Shown here piece by piece: positions 11,780 to 22,108 of a stretch of DNA of 64,000 nucleotides. How positions within the stretch are numbered: position 1 is the stretch's first letter; the number at the start of each line of letters is the position of its first letter. Below the pieces are notes generated by a model. That model saw nothing but the letters and a program-made list of their open reading frames with translations. It searched no databases and had not been told where the DNA came from. Source of the DNA: Rhodobiaceae bacterium (GTDB taxonomy: Bacteria; Pseudomonadota; Alphaproteobacteria; Rhizobiales; Aestuariivirgaceae); NCBI GenBank assembly GCA_009885825.1, contig VFJY01000065.1, positions 1 to 64,000 on the forward strand. The letters run 5' to 3'. The translations under genes were made by a program, and so were the position numbers.

Positions 11780-12699
11780 AACTCATATCGGCAGCGGAAT
11801 TTGCGGGCGTTGCGGATTACAAATCAATCGTCGAGGCCCTGCGCGAGGGGTTCAGGACAGATATTGAATCGCCGGTTCGCCATTTTCATGACACGTCAAG
11901 TGTCGCGAAACTCATGCTCATGCCCGCCTGGTCGAAAGCCTGGACGGGATTGAAAACAGTCGTCGTGAAATCCGACAACGCGGCCCAGGGCCTGCCAACG
12001 GTCCAGGCGAGCTATCTCCTCATTGATAATGAGACAGGCGCTCCCGTTGCCGTCATGGATGGCACCGAATTGACCCGCAGGCGCACCGCCGCCGCATCAG
12101 CGCTTGCCGCCGATTATCTGGCAAGGCCAGATGCCTCGCATCTGGCGCTTGTGGGCGCCGGCGCGTTGGGCGCGCATTTTGCCCGGGCCCATGCCGCCGT
12201 GCGCCCCATCAAAAAAATCTCGATTCATAACTGCACCCACGACAAGGCCGAAAAACTTGCGGTCGAATTGCGGGGCGAAGGGCTTGATGCCGTGGTTGCG
12301 GCCGATCTGGAAACAGCCGTCAGACAGGCCGATATCGTGAGCAGCATCACCAGTTCCACAAAGCCCGGCATCAGGGGGCAATGGCTGAAGCCCGGAACCC
12401 ATGTTGATCTCGCTGGCGCGTTTACGCCGCAAATGCGCGAAACCGACGGCGACGTTGTGGCGAAGTCACGGGTCTTTGTTGATACCAGGCATGGCGCAGA
12501 GGCCGAAGCCGGCGATCTGCTGCAGGCAAGAGACGAGGGCAAATTTGATTTCAAAAATATTCAGGCTGACCTCCACGAGCTCTGTCGGGGCACTGTAAAA
12601 GGCCGCAAAACCGCCGCGGAAACCACCCTGTTCAAGTCCTGCGGCTCAGCCGTTGAAGACCTGGCGGCTGCCATCATGGTGTATTTGCGCTGCAAATGA
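11776..12699 (+). CDS. Ornithine cyclodeaminase / mu-crystallin family protein
   Basis: MLMPAWSKAWTGLKTVVVKSDN, TRRRTAAASALAADYLARPDASHLALVGAGALGAHFARAH. Confidence 0.9.
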   Translation: MKLISAAEFAGVADYKSIVEALREGFRTDIESPVRHFHDTSSVAKLMLMPAWSKAWTGLKTVVVKSDNAAQGLPTVQASYLLIDNETGAPVAVMDGTELTRRRTAAASALAADYLARPDASHLALVGAGALGAHFARAHAAVRPIKKISIHNCTHDKAEKLAVELRGEGLDAVVAADLETAVRQADIVSSITSSTKPGIRGQWLKPGTHVDLAGAFTPQMRETDGDVVAKSRVFVDTRHGAEAEAGDLLQARDEGKFDFKNIQADLHELCRGTVKGRKTAAETTLFKSCGSAVEDLAAAIMVYLRCK

Positions 12700-12719
12700 T
12701 TTGCGGCTAACGAAGGCCC

Positions 12720-13424
12720 ATGAAGCCCTCAAACCCCATCTGTGTGGCCCTCGACACGCCCGAAATCGACAAGGCCCGCGCACTCGCGAAGGCCTTGGCT
12801 CCCCATGCGGGCTACTTAAAAATCGGCATGGAATTTTTTTATGCCCACGGTGCCAGGGGCTATGAAGCGGTGGCGGCGCAAGGCCTGCCGATTTTTCTTG
12901 ATCTCAAGCTTCATGACATTCCAAACACGGTGGCCTCAGCCATGAAAGCCCTGATGCAGCTCTCGCCCCGGCCGGCGATCGTCAACCTCCATGCGCAAGG
13001 TGGATTGGACATGATGAAGGCCGCAGCCGATGCTGTGGCCGGTCGTTCCAAGCTGATCGCCGTTACGATTCTGACCAGTCTTTCGAATATGGATATCTGG
13101 GCCGCCGGATTTGACCGCGCGCTTGAAACTGAAGGCCACGCCATCGCCTTGGCCAAGCTTGCAAAGCTCGCCGGGCTCGACGGTGTCGTTTGCAGTCCCC
13201 ACGATCTCGCGGGCATACGCGCCGCGGCAGGCGCTGATTTTCTGACCGTGGTCCCCGGCATTCGCCCCGCCGCCACATCTGCGGGCGATCAAAAGCGCAT
13301 TGCCACGCCCCGTTCGGCGATGGCCTCCGGCGCGGATATTTTGGTGATTGGACGCGCCGTGACAAGCGCTGCCGATCCTGTAGCCGCCGCGCAAAAAATC
13401 CTGGGCGAACTCAGCCATGGTTAA
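12720..13424 (+). CDS. pyrF: Orotidine-5'-phosphate decarboxylase
   Basis: CVALDTPEIDKARALAKALAPHAGYLKIGMEFFYAHG, FLDLKLHDIPNTVA, VVPGIRP. Confidence 0.95.
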   Translation: MKPSNPICVALDTPEIDKARALAKALAPHAGYLKIGMEFFYAHGARGYEAVAAQGLPIFLDLKLHDIPNTVASAMKALMQLSPRPAIVNLHAQGGLDMMKAAADAVAGRSKLIAVTILTSLSNMDIWAAGFDRALETEGHAIALAKLAKLAGLDGVVCSPHDLAGIRAAAGADFLTVVPGIRPAATSAGDQKRIATPRSAMASGADILVIGRAVTSAADPVAAAQKILGELSHG

Positions 13425-14055
13425 AGTCAAAATTTGCGGACTGTCAACTTTGGAGGCCGTGGACACGGCGATTGATGCTGGCGCCGATTTTATCGGCCTG
13501 GTGTTCTTTGCCAAAAGCCCGCGCAACGTATCCTTGCCAAAGGCCCGGGAACTGGCGGGTCGCGCCAGGGGCCGGGTCAAGATTGTGGCTTTGATCGTGG
13601 ATGCCGACAACGCCGCCATCACGTCCATCGGCGACATGGTGAGGCCCGATTATTTTCAGGCCCATGGTTCTGAGACACCCGAACGGGTGATGGAAATTCG
13701 AAACCTCGCCAACAAGCCCGTGATCAAAGCCATCAAGGTGGCCGATGCGGCGGATGTCTCACAAGCCGCCGGTTACGAAGGAAAAGCCGCCCTCATTCTC
13801 TATGACGCAAAAGCCCCGGAAACGCTTCTGAATGCCTTGCCCGGCGGCAACGGCATTGCCTTTGATTGGGGGCTTTTGGCCAACTCCACGGATTTCATGC
13901 TGTCCGGCGGCCTCAATCCGGAAAACATTGCGAATGCCATCAGGACAACCGGGGCTCCCATTGTCGATGTGTCCTCAGGCGTTGAATCAGCGCCGGGCAT
14001 AAAGGATTTGACGCTCATTCGGAAATTTATTGAGCGCGCGAAGTCTGCCAGCTAA
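13417..14055 (+). CDS. trpF: Phosphoribosylanthranilate isomerase
   Basis: VKICGLSTLEAVDTAIDAGADFIGLVFFAKSPRNV..FMLSGGLNPENIANAI. Confidence 0.95.
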   Translation: MVKVKICGLSTLEAVDTAIDAGADFIGLVFFAKSPRNVSLPKARELAGRARGRVKIVALIVDADNAAITSIGDMVRPDYFQAHGSETPERVMEIRNLANKPVIKAIKVADAADVSQAAGYEGKAALILYDAKAPETLLNALPGGNGIAFDWGLLANSTDFMLSGGLNPENIANAIRTTGAPIVDVSSGVESAPGIKDLTLIRKFIERAKSAS

Positions 14056-14078
14056 ACTTGGATTGAAAGAGAGTTTTT

Positions 14079-15296
14079 ATGACTAAGCCACTGGTCAATT
14101 CTTTCCGGACAGGCCCAGACGAAAAGGGCCTGTTTGGAATCTATGGCGGCCGCTTTGTGGCCGAAACCCTGATGCCGCTCATTCTTGAGCTGGAGCAGGC
14201 CTATAAGGACGCCAAGGCCGACCCATCATTCCAGGCCGAACTTGATTCGTTTCTGGAGCATTATGTGGGCCGCCCCAGCCCCCTCTACTTTGCCGAACGC
14301 CTGACCGAACACCTGGGTGGCGCGAAAATCTATTTCAAGCGCGATGAGCTCAACCACACGGGCGCCCACAAGATCAACAATGTGATGGGCCAAATCCTGC
14401 TGGCCCGCCGCATGGGCAAGAAGCGCATCATCGCTGAAACCGGCGCTGGCCAGCATGGCGTCGCAACCGCCACGGCCTGCGCCCGCTTTGGCTTGGAATG
14501 CATCGTCTATATGGGTGAAGTCGATATTGAGCGCCAGAAGCCCAATGTGTTTCGCATGAAGCTGCTGGGCGCTGAAGTGGTGCCAGCGCTCTCGGGCTCC
14601 CGCACATTGAAGGATGCGCTGAACGAGGCGCTCAGGGATTGGGTGGCCAATGTCGAGGACACTTTCTATTGCATCGGCACCGTCGCAGGCCCCCACCCCT
14701 ATCCTGAAATGGTGCGGGATTTTCAATCCATCATCGGTGTGGAAACCAGGCGTCAGATGCAGGCCCGCGAAGGCCGCCTGCCGGATTCCCTTGTGGCGGC
14801 CATTGGCGGCGGCTCAAACGCCATGGGGCTTTTTCATCCCTTTCTTGATGATGCAAGCGTTGAAATCATCGGCGTGGAGGCGGCAGGCCTCGGGCTTCGC
14901 ACCAAGAAGCACGCGGCCTCGATCACTGGCGGCAGGCCCGGCATTCTCCATGGCAACCGGACTTATCTGTTGATGGATGACGATGGCCAGATCACCGAAG
15001 GCCACTCCATATCAGCGGGTCTTGATTACCCCGGCATCGGCCCCGAGCATTCCTGGCTCCATGACATGAAGCGGGTGGAGTATGTGTCCGCCACCGACAA
15101 GGAGGCCTTGGAGGCCTTCCAGCTCTGCTGCAAGCTTGAAGGCATCATCCCCGCCCTCGAGCCATCCCATGCATTGGCCCATGTCATGAAAATTGCGCCG
15201 ACAAAACCCAAGGACCATTTGATGGTGATGAACATGTGCGGCCGCGGCGACAAGGATATTTTCACCGTGGCCGACATTCTGGGAGTAACCTTGTGA
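14079..15296 (+). CDS. trpB: Tryptophan synthase beta subunit
   Basis: [50 protein letters not shown]. Confidence 0.97.
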   Translation: MTKPLVNSFRTGPDEKGLFGIYGGRFVAETLMPLILELEQAYKDAKADPSFQAELDSFLEHYVGRPSPLYFAERLTEHLGGAKIYFKRDELNHTGAHKINNVMGQILLARRMGKKRIIAETGAGQHGVATATACARFGLECIVYMGEVDIERQKPNVFRMKLLGAEVVPALSGSRTLKDALNEALRDWVANVEDTFYCIGTVAGPHPYPEMVRDFQSIIGVETRRQMQAREGRLPDSLVAAIGGGSNAMGLFHPFLDDASVEIIGVEAAGLGLRTKKHAASITGGRPGILHGNRTYLLMDDDGQITEGHSISAGLDYPGIGPEHSWLHDMKRVEYVSATDKEALEAFQLCCKLEGIIPALEPSHALAHVMKIAPTKPKDHLMVMNMCGRGDKDIFTVADILGVTL

Positions 15297-16111
15297 GTGG
15301 TCGCATCGAAAAATGTTTTGCTGGTCTTAAGGAGCAGGGCAGGGCAGCACTCGTCACCTTTGTGACCGCGGGTGATCCCGATTACGAGACCTCGCTCAAG
15401 ATCATTCAGGGCCTGCCCAAGGCGGGCGCGGACATCATTGAATTTGGCATGCCCTTCACCGATCCCATGGCCGATGGGCCCGCCATTCAGGCCGCAGGCC
15501 TTCGTGCCCTTCGCGCGGGCCAAACCATGAAGAAGACCCTGAAGCTGGTGAAGGCCTTCCGCGCGGGAGATAAGGAAACCCCCGTCGTGCTGATGGGCTA
15601 TTACAATCCCATCTATGTCTATGGCGTCGAAAAGTTTTTGACCGATGCCAAGGTTGCAGGTGTGGATGGCTTGATCGTCGTTGATTTGCCGCCTGAGGAA
15701 GACGATGAGCTGTGCCTGCCCGCCATGAAAATGGATATCAATTTTATCCGCCTGGCCACGCCAACCACCGACGATAACCGCGCGCCTGTGGTTTTCAAGA
15801 ACACCAGCGGCTTTGTCTACTATGTCTCGGTTCTTGGCATCACGGGCACCAAGGCGCCTGACCTGAAAAGCGTGCAGAAAAATGTCAATCGCCTGCGCCG
15901 GCACACGAAGCTTCCCATCGCCGTAGGCTTTGGCGTGAAGTCCGCCGAGCAGGCCCGCGCCATCACCAGGAGCGCCGATGGCGTTGTGGTGGGTTCGGCC
16001 CTTGTGAGCGCCGTGGGCAACAGCCTTACAAAGGCCGGAAAGCCCACGTCAAAGACCGTGAAGGCGGTTCATTCCCTCGTGAGTGAAATCGCCAGCGGCG
16101 TGAGGAGCTGA
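15293..16111 (+). CDS. trpA: Tryptophan synthase alpha subunit
   Basis: [48 protein letters not shown] start overlaps the trpB stop. Confidence 0.96.
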   Translation: MSGRIEKCFAGLKEQGRAALVTFVTAGDPDYETSLKIIQGLPKAGADIIEFGMPFTDPMADGPAIQAAGLRALRAGQTMKKTLKLVKAFRAGDKETPVVLMGYYNPIYVYGVEKFLTDAKVAGVDGLIVVDLPPEEDDELCLPAMKMDINFIRLATPTTDDNRAPVVFKNTSGFVYYVSVLGITGTKAPDLKSVQKNVNRLRRHTKLPIAVGFGVKSAEQARAITRSADGVVVGSALVSAVGNSLTKAGKPTSKTVKAVHSLVSEIASGVRS

Positions 16112-16117
16112 AGCCAA

Positions 16118-17026
16118 GTGAACTGGATTAAGAATTTCGTCAGGCCAAAAATCCGCTCCATTCTGGGCGTCAAGCGCGACGTGCCGGAAAACATGTGGAT
16201 CAAGGATCCCGAGTCCGGCCAGATGGTTTTTTACCGCGATCTCGAGGCTAACCAGTTTGTGTTTCCCGGCTCCGGCCACCACCACAGGCTGGCGCCCGAC
16301 CTGCGGCTGAAATCCATGTTCGACAACGGCGAGTATGAACCCGTGGAATTTCCGGCAGTCCCGCCAGACCCGTTGAAATTCCGCGATGAGCGGAGATATG
16401 TGGACAGGCTGAAGGAAGCCAAGCAAAAATCCGGCAGCGAGGACGCCATTCACGCGGGCTTCGGTGCAATTGATGCCCTGCCTGTGGTGATGGCAGTGCA
16501 AGACATGGGTTTCATCGCAGGCTCACTGGGTACGGCAGCTGGCGAAGCGATCATTACAGCCATGCGTCTTGCCGTTGCCAGGAAATGCCCTTTTGTATTT
16601 TTTGTGGCCTCTGGCGGAGCGCGCATGCAGGAAGGAATTCTCTCCCTCATGCAGATGCCCAGAACCACGGCCATGGTTCAGGAAATGCGTGAGCACAGGA
16701 TTCCCTATATCGTCGTGCTCACCAACCCGACCACCGGCGGCGTCACCGCCTCCTATGCCATGTTGGGTGATTTCCACATCGCCGAACCCAAGGCGCAAAT
16801 CGGTTTTGCCGGCGCCCGCGTGATCGAGCAGACCATTCGCGAAAAACTTCCCGAAGGTTTCCAGCGCGCCGAATATCTGCAGGACCACGGCATGGTTGAT
16901 CTCGTCGTCCACCGCCACCAGATGCGCGAGACCGTGAGCCGGATTGCGCGCATATTGATGAAGTCGCAGGCGGCGCCCGCGCCCATGTCAAACAGCGGCG
17001 CTCTGGTGCCAATCAGCGCCGAATAA
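16118..17026 (+). CDS. accD: Acetyl-CoA carboxylase carboxyltransferase subunit beta
   Basis: [15 protein letters not shown].., [37 protein letters not shown]. Confidence 0.95.
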   Translation: MNWIKNFVRPKIRSILGVKRDVPENMWIKDPESGQMVFYRDLEANQFVFPGSGHHHRLAPDLRLKSMFDNGEYEPVEFPAVPPDPLKFRDERRYVDRLKEAKQKSGSEDAIHAGFGAIDALPVVMAVQDMGFIAGSLGTAAGEAIITAMRLAVARKCPFVFFVASGGARMQEGILSLMQMPRTTAMVQEMREHRIPYIVVLTNPTTGGVTASYAMLGDFHIAEPKAQIGFAGARVIEQTIREKLPEGFQRAEYLQDHGMVDLVVHRHQMRETVSRIARILMKSQAAPAPMSNSGALVPISAE

Positions 17027-17030
17027 AATC

Positions 17031-18359
17031 TTGGCCCAAAGTGACGCCATTCTAAACCGCCTGTTGCGGCTCCACCCCAAGATCATCGATCTGGGCCTGG
17101 ACCGCATGAACCATATTCTCGGACGCCTCGGCCAGCCCCAGGAAAAGCTGCCGCCGGTCATTCATGTGGCGGGCACCAATGGCAAGGGCTCAACCGTTTC
17201 CCTCATCCGCTCCATCCTCGAGGCAGCGGGCCTCAAGGTTCACTGTTATACCTCGCCCCATCTCGTCAAGTTCCATGAACGGATTTATGTGGCGGGCCAG
17301 TTCATATCGGAAGACCGGCTTTCGGAACTCCTGGAGGAATGCGAGAAAGCCAATGGCGAGGCGCCGATCACCTTTTTTGAAATTACAACCGCTGCCGCCT
17401 TCCTCGCATTCGCGCGAACGCCAGCCGATTATCTCGTCCTCGAAGTTGGCTTGGGCGGCAGGCTTGATGCAACCAACGTGATTGACAGGCCCGCCCTCTC
17501 GGTGATCACCACAATTGACTATGACCACCAGCAATACCTGGGCGATACGCTCACCGCCATCGCCCATGAAAAGGCGGGCATCTTGAAACCCGGCGTTCCA
17601 TCTGTCGTAGGGCCGCAGCCGGATGAAGCGCGCGCTGAAATCGAGAAGGTGGCCGAAACCAAAGGCTCGCCCCTCGCCATCGCCAATCAGGATTGGCAGG
17701 CCTATGAGCAGCATGGCCGTCTGGTCTTTCAGGATGAGGCGGGGCTGCTCGATCTCAACATGCCCCAGCTCAAAGGCCGCCATCAGGTTGACAACGCGGG
17801 CAACGCCATCGCCGCCATCCGGTTGCTCGGCGATGGCAGGGTGACAGAGGCCCATATTGAACAGGGCCTGAAATCCGTGGCGTGGCCCGCCCGCATGCAG
17901 CGCCTGGGGCCTGGCGTTCTCTCGAACTACATTCCCAAGGACGCCGAGCTGTGGCTTGATGGCGGACACAACCCATCCGCAGGCCGCGTCATCGCCAGGG
18001 CCTTTTCCGATATCAATGACCGCCACTCGCGGCCGCTGGTGCTGATCTGGGGGATGCTGAACAGCAAGGACGCCGGAAGTTTCATTGAAGCCTTCGCCGG
18101 ACTGGCCCAGCGGGTTGTGACCTTGGCAATTCCGGGCGAACCCAATGCCGTCCCGGCTGACCAGCTCGCCGAAGCCGCGCGCGCCCACAATCTTCCGGCT
18201 GAAACCGCTGCTTCACTGACCAAGGCCCTGGAACAGGCATCGCTCATCAGGCCTGCCCCCCGGATCCTGGTCTGCGGCTCGCTTTATCTCGCGGGCCACG
18301 TCCTCAGCACCCATGAACGCACGCCTATGTCCGGCGTATCGGGAGCGGCCCGGCGTTAA
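17031..18359 (+). CDS. folC: Bifunctional folylpolyglutamate/dihydrofolate synthase
   Basis: [51 protein letters not shown]. Confidence 0.95.
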   Translation: MAQSDAILNRLLRLHPKIIDLGLDRMNHILGRLGQPQEKLPPVIHVAGTNGKGSTVSLIRSILEAAGLKVHCYTSPHLVKFHERIYVAGQFISEDRLSELLEECEKANGEAPITFFEITTAAAFLAFARTPADYLVLEVGLGGRLDATNVIDRPALSVITTIDYDHQQYLGDTLTAIAHEKAGILKPGVPSVVGPQPDEARAEIEKVAETKGSPLAIANQDWQAYEQHGRLVFQDEAGLLDLNMPQLKGRHQVDNAGNAIAAIRLLGDGRVTEAHIEQGLKSVAWPARMQRLGPGVLSNYIPKDAELWLDGGHNPSAGRVIARAFSDINDRHSRPLVLIWGMLNSKDAGSFIEAFAGLAQRVVTLAIPGEPNAVPADQLAEAARAHNLPAETAASLTKALEQASLIRPAPRILVCGSLYLAGHVLSTHERTPMSGVSGAARR

Positions 18360-18676
18360 AGCGATTGCTCAATCCACGACTGCAGCTGGCCCTTGGGAGC
18401 AGCCCCAACCTTGGTGGCGGCAACCTCACCACCCTTGAACATCATGAGCGTTGGAATGCCGCGAACCCCATATTTGGACGGGGTTTGCGGGTTTTCATCG
18501 ATGTTGATCTTGACGATCTTGACCTTGGGGCCCATGGCAGCGGCGATTTCTTCCAGCGCCGGGCCGATCATCTTGCAGGGGCCACACCATTCCGCCCAGA
18601 AATCAACGACAACAGGCGCATCTGATTTGAGCACATCGAGGTCAAACGACGCGTCGGAAACTTTATGGGTGGCCAC
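18356..18676 (-). CDS. trxA: Thioredoxin
   Basis: [37 protein letters not shown]. Confidence 0.97.
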   Translation of the reverse strand: MATHKVSDASFDLDVLKSDAPVVVDFWAEWCGPCKMIGPALEEIAAAMGPKVKIVKINIDENPQTPSKYGVRGIPTLMMFKGGEVAATKVGAAPKGQLQSWIEQSL

Positions 18677-18751
18677 TGTGATTCTCCTTGACTGCGGTGA
18701 GTTGCACGCAAGGTAGGTACCCGCAGGGCCGCGGTCAAGGGAACAACACGC

Positions 18752-21700
18752 TCATGTGATGGCTGCCATGTGCGAAATGGCGTTCTGGATCATGTCTTGC
18801 GGCACCCAGGTCAATCGTGGCACCGAGGTCCACAGGAGCGCCGCCCGGACCGGCCGGTTTTCATAGGCCAGTTTCAGCGCCATCACATAGGATGCCATCT
18901 GCGCCACATAGGGGTGATCGGGCTGCAGCTCAACCGGCGCGTCCCAGTCAGTCTTGTAATCCAGCACCAGGATTTCTTTTTCGCGAACGGCCAGCCGGTC
19001 GATTTTTCCAGTCAGGCGCCGGCCATCGGGCAGTATCGCGCCGATGGCGACTTCCGGCTGGCTTTCGGGACCAAAAAAGTCCCGGTAGTCCGGATGGCCA
19101 AGCAGGCCGACAACTTTGTCTGCCAACCCCAAATCCAGACTGTTTCGCGCCAGAATCCGCTGCGCAAATTCCAGCTGTTTTTGTGGCTCCAGACGCGGCA
19201 GCTCCTGCAGGATCTTGTGAATGATCCGGCCACGGCCAAGCGCTGCCGTGGAACCAGCCGGATGCGGCGAAGCCATGCGCGTCGGCGCAAAGGTCTTTTG
19301 AACTGTGTCAGGAAATGCCGGAGCGCTCCCCAGCCACGTCGGCATATCTTCGGCCTCTTTCACTTTTACGGGGGAAATCGCGCCGTGGAGGGCTTCCGGC
19401 CCGAAGCGCCATAGGTCCATTCCGTCCTGTGGCAACTGCAACGACTCCAGCACCATGGCGTACCAGCTGTTCTCGCTGAGCTTGTTCCTGTTTTGACACC
19501 CGCAGACATAAAGCTCGTCGCGCGCCCGCGTCATCGCCACATAGAGCAAGCGCCGGTATTCCTCCAAGGCCGTATCCTTGACCGCGTTTTTCCATTTATC
19601 GATGACGGGTGACTGGGAAAGCCGCGAAAGCCGCCACAGGGGCAAGCTGGGCTTGTCCGGTCCCATGTCAACAAACATGAGGCTCGAGTTCTTCCTGTCA
19701 TCGGGTGGCGTGGTGGTGTCCGGCAGCATCACAATGCTGGATTCAAGCCCCTTGGCCCCGTGGATGGTCATGAGCCTGACCTCGCCCCGGCCGCTTTCCA
19801 TGTTGCGCTTGATCTCGGCGTCTTCCGAATGAAACCAGTCGGCAAAACCGCCAAGCGAAGAAGAACAAGTCTCCTCATAAGTCAGGGACGCTTCGAGCAG
19901 CGCATCAAGCGCATCGCCGGCCTCGCTTCCCAGCCTGGCCAGGATCGCCTTCCGGGTTTTGATGAGCACGGCCGAGAGAAATTCAAAGGGCCGGGAATAT
20001 TTGGAAAGTCGCAGCCAATCCTTCAGTGTGCGGAATGCCTCCATGCAGCGGGCGTCATTCGACACGGAGAGCCTGGCCCAAAGCGTTGCGCGTCCGCGCC
20101 CGTTCGCCAGTTCAAACAGCATGTCCTCTGAAATTGGCGCCGGCGCCAAGGGGCTTTTGAGAATGCAGGCCAGTGAATAGTCATCTTCCGGCAGCAGCAC
20201 AAACCGCACCAGCGCCATCATGTCGAGGACAGCGATATTCTTTGAAAGCTTGAGGCGGTCAGCGCCTGCGACAGGCACGCCCAATTTGCGCAGCTCGCTG
20301 ATGAGAGCGTCAAACAATATGCTGCGTGTCCGGAACAGGATGAGAATGTCGCCGGGCTCCACAGCTCTTCCAAGGGCCGCGATGTTTCGCCTGCCCAGCC
20401 AGGATTTGATGGTGAGCGCGATTTGCCGGGCCAGCAGGCGCTTCGGTGACTTCGCGGGCTCCCGGTCAACCGGAGCCTGCCAGGGCTCGGGCTCGGGCTC
20501 CTCCCCGGGGCGGATCAGGGGCCATAGTTCAAAAAGCCCCGGCGCGCTTTTTCGGTTGGACTCATGATGCAGGGCGCGCGGGATCACTCCATCAAGACCA
20601 ATGCGCGCCCGGGTTCCCTCGGCGAAAACCCTGTCAACAATCGCCAGGACTTCCGCCGTCGAGCGGTAGGAAATCGTCAGGTCGACGTCGTGGAAGGCCT
20701 GGGCAGCAGCCAGGATCTGCGCGCGGAATTTCACCCGCGAGAGTTCGAAGGCGGCAGGATCAGCGCCTTGAAAACTGTAGATGGACTGCTTGTGGTCTCC
20801 CACCACAAAAAACGTGCGGCCGGATTTTTCCAGGGCGCCTTCGCCGGAGAAGAATTCCTCCGTCAGCGCGTTGACAATCTGCCATTGCGCCAGGCTGGTG
20901 TCCTGGGCCTCGTCCACCAATACATGCTGAAACCCCCGGTCAAGCTTGTAGAGCACCCATTGTGCCGCGCGCCTGTCGGTCAGGAGATCGCGTGTCCTGA
21001 GAATGAGATCCTCAAAATCATAGGCGCCGCGCCTTTGTTTTGCGATTTCGAATTGCGCGATGATTCTGTCCGCCAGCAGCAAAAGCGCAAGAGTTGCGTC
21101 AATGCGGATGAGACTGTCTTCCGCTTGAACAAGCGAAATCGCCCGGTCATATTCCGCTTGAAGCCAGTCCAAGAGCCACGGGTTGCTGTCCCGCAAGTCC
21201 TTTGTGGCGATTGAGGTGAGAAGTTTTGGCTCGTCAAACTTCGAGGTGTAGAAAATCTTGCGGTAGCTTAGCGCGGCGGCCTGCCCGTCTGCCGCACTTG
21301 CAAGGCTCAGCAACCGCGCGCCAGTGTCCTGGTCGCGCTTTCCGGAAGCCAAAAATTCGGCGGCAACGCGCTCGACCATGGCGCGGTCAAAATTCAAGAA
21401 TTGCTGGCGGATAGTTTCAGCCGTCTGGCCGGGCTTGACGCCGAGTTGCTTTCGCATGTCGGTCTCGATGTTCTCGAGCGTCTTGTAATGGGCCAGCGAG
21501 TCCTGCAAATCCTGGCGTTTGGCGATGAGGCTGTCCAGCAGTTCATCGAAGGCATCGGTTTGCGCATGCCGCGCGATGGTTGCGAAAGCCTTGGCCAGCG
21601 GGCTGTTTTCGTCCCTTTGGGCGTCAAGCAAAACCATGTCGCGGGAATTGTTCAGGAGTTCCGCCGCCTGGCTTGCTTCAAGCACTTCAAATCCGGGCGC

Positions 21701-22108
21701 CACGCCGGCTTCAATGGGAAAAAGCTGCAAGATGCGCTCGCAGAAAGCGTGGATGGTTTGGATCTTGAAGCCGCCGGGAGTTTCGAGAGTTGCGGTAAAC
21801 AGGCGGCGCGCCCGGCCGCGAAGCCTGTCATCGATCCTTTCGCAGCCGATGCTGGCAAGCTGCGAGGTCAGGTCAGGGTCATCAATGCCGATCCACTCGC
21901 TTAAGCGTTCATGCAGCCGGTTGGCCATTTCAGTGGCCGCAGCCTTGGTATAGGTGAGGCACAGGATGGTCGAGGGGTCCACACCTTCCAGCATGAGCCG
22001 AATGACCCGGTCGACCAGAACATGGGTTTTGCCCGACCCCGCATTGGCGCTGACCCAGGCGGAAGCCGCGGGATTGGACGCCCTTTTCTGTTCGGGCGTG
22101 GCGCTCAT
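18752..22108 (-). CDS. addA: Double-strand break repair helicase AddA
   Basis: ASAWVSANAGSGKTHVLVDRVIRLML, VDEAQDTSLAQWQI, MTIHGAKGLESSIVMLPDT, C-terminal nuclease LDYKTDW; ATGA overlap with addB. Confidence 0.95.
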   Translation of the reverse strand: MSATPEQKRASNPAASAWVSANAGSGKTHVLVDRVIRLMLEGVDPSTILCLTYTKAAATEMANRLHERLSEWIGIDDPDLTSQLASIGCERIDDRLRGRARRLFTATLETPGGFKIQTIHAFCERILQLFPIEAGVAPGFEVLEASQAAELLNNSRDMVLLDAQRDENSPLAKAFATIARHAQTDAFDELLDSLIAKRQDLQDSLAHYKTLENIETDMRKQLGVKPGQTAETIRQQFLNFDRAMVERVAAEFLASGKRDQDTGARLLSLASAADGQAAALSYRKIFYTSKFDEPKLLTSIATKDLRDSNPWLLDWLQAEYDRAISLVQAEDSLIRIDATLALLLLADRIIAQFEIAKQRRGAYDFEDLILRTRDLLTDRRAAQWVLYKLDRGFQHVLVDEAQDTSLAQWQIVNALTEEFFSGEGALEKSGRTFFVVGDHKQSIYSFQGADPAAFELSRVKFRAQILAAAQAFHDVDLTISYRSTAEVLAIVDRVFAEGTRARIGLDGVIPRALHHESNRKSAPGLFELWPLIRPGEEPEPEPWQAPVDREPAKSPKRLLARQIALTIKSWLGRRNIAALGRAVEPGDILILFRTRSILFDALISELRKLGVPVAGADRLKLSKNIAVLDMMALVRFVLLPEDDYSLACILKSPLAPAPISEDMLFELANGRGRATLWARLSVSNDARCMEAFRTLKDWLRLSKYSRPFEFLSAVLIKTRKAILARLGSEAGDALDALLEASLTYEETCSSSLGGFADWFHSEDAEIKRNMESGRGEVRLMTIHGAKGLESSIVMLPDTTTPPDDRKNSSLMFVDMGPDKPSLPLWRLSRLSQSPVIDKWKNAVKDTALEEYRRLLYVAMTRARDELYVCGCQNRNKLSENSWYAMVLESLQLPQDGMDLWRFGPEALHGAISPVKVKEAEDMPTWLGSAPAFPDTVQKTFAPTRMASPHPAGSTAALGRGRIIHKILQELPRLEPQKQLEFAQRILARNSLDLGLADKVVGLLGHPDYRDFFGPESQPEVAIGAILPDGRRLTGKIDRLAVREKEILVLDYKTDWDAPVELQPDHPYVAQMASYVMALKLAYENRPVRAALLWTSVPRLTWVPQDMIQNAISHMAAIT

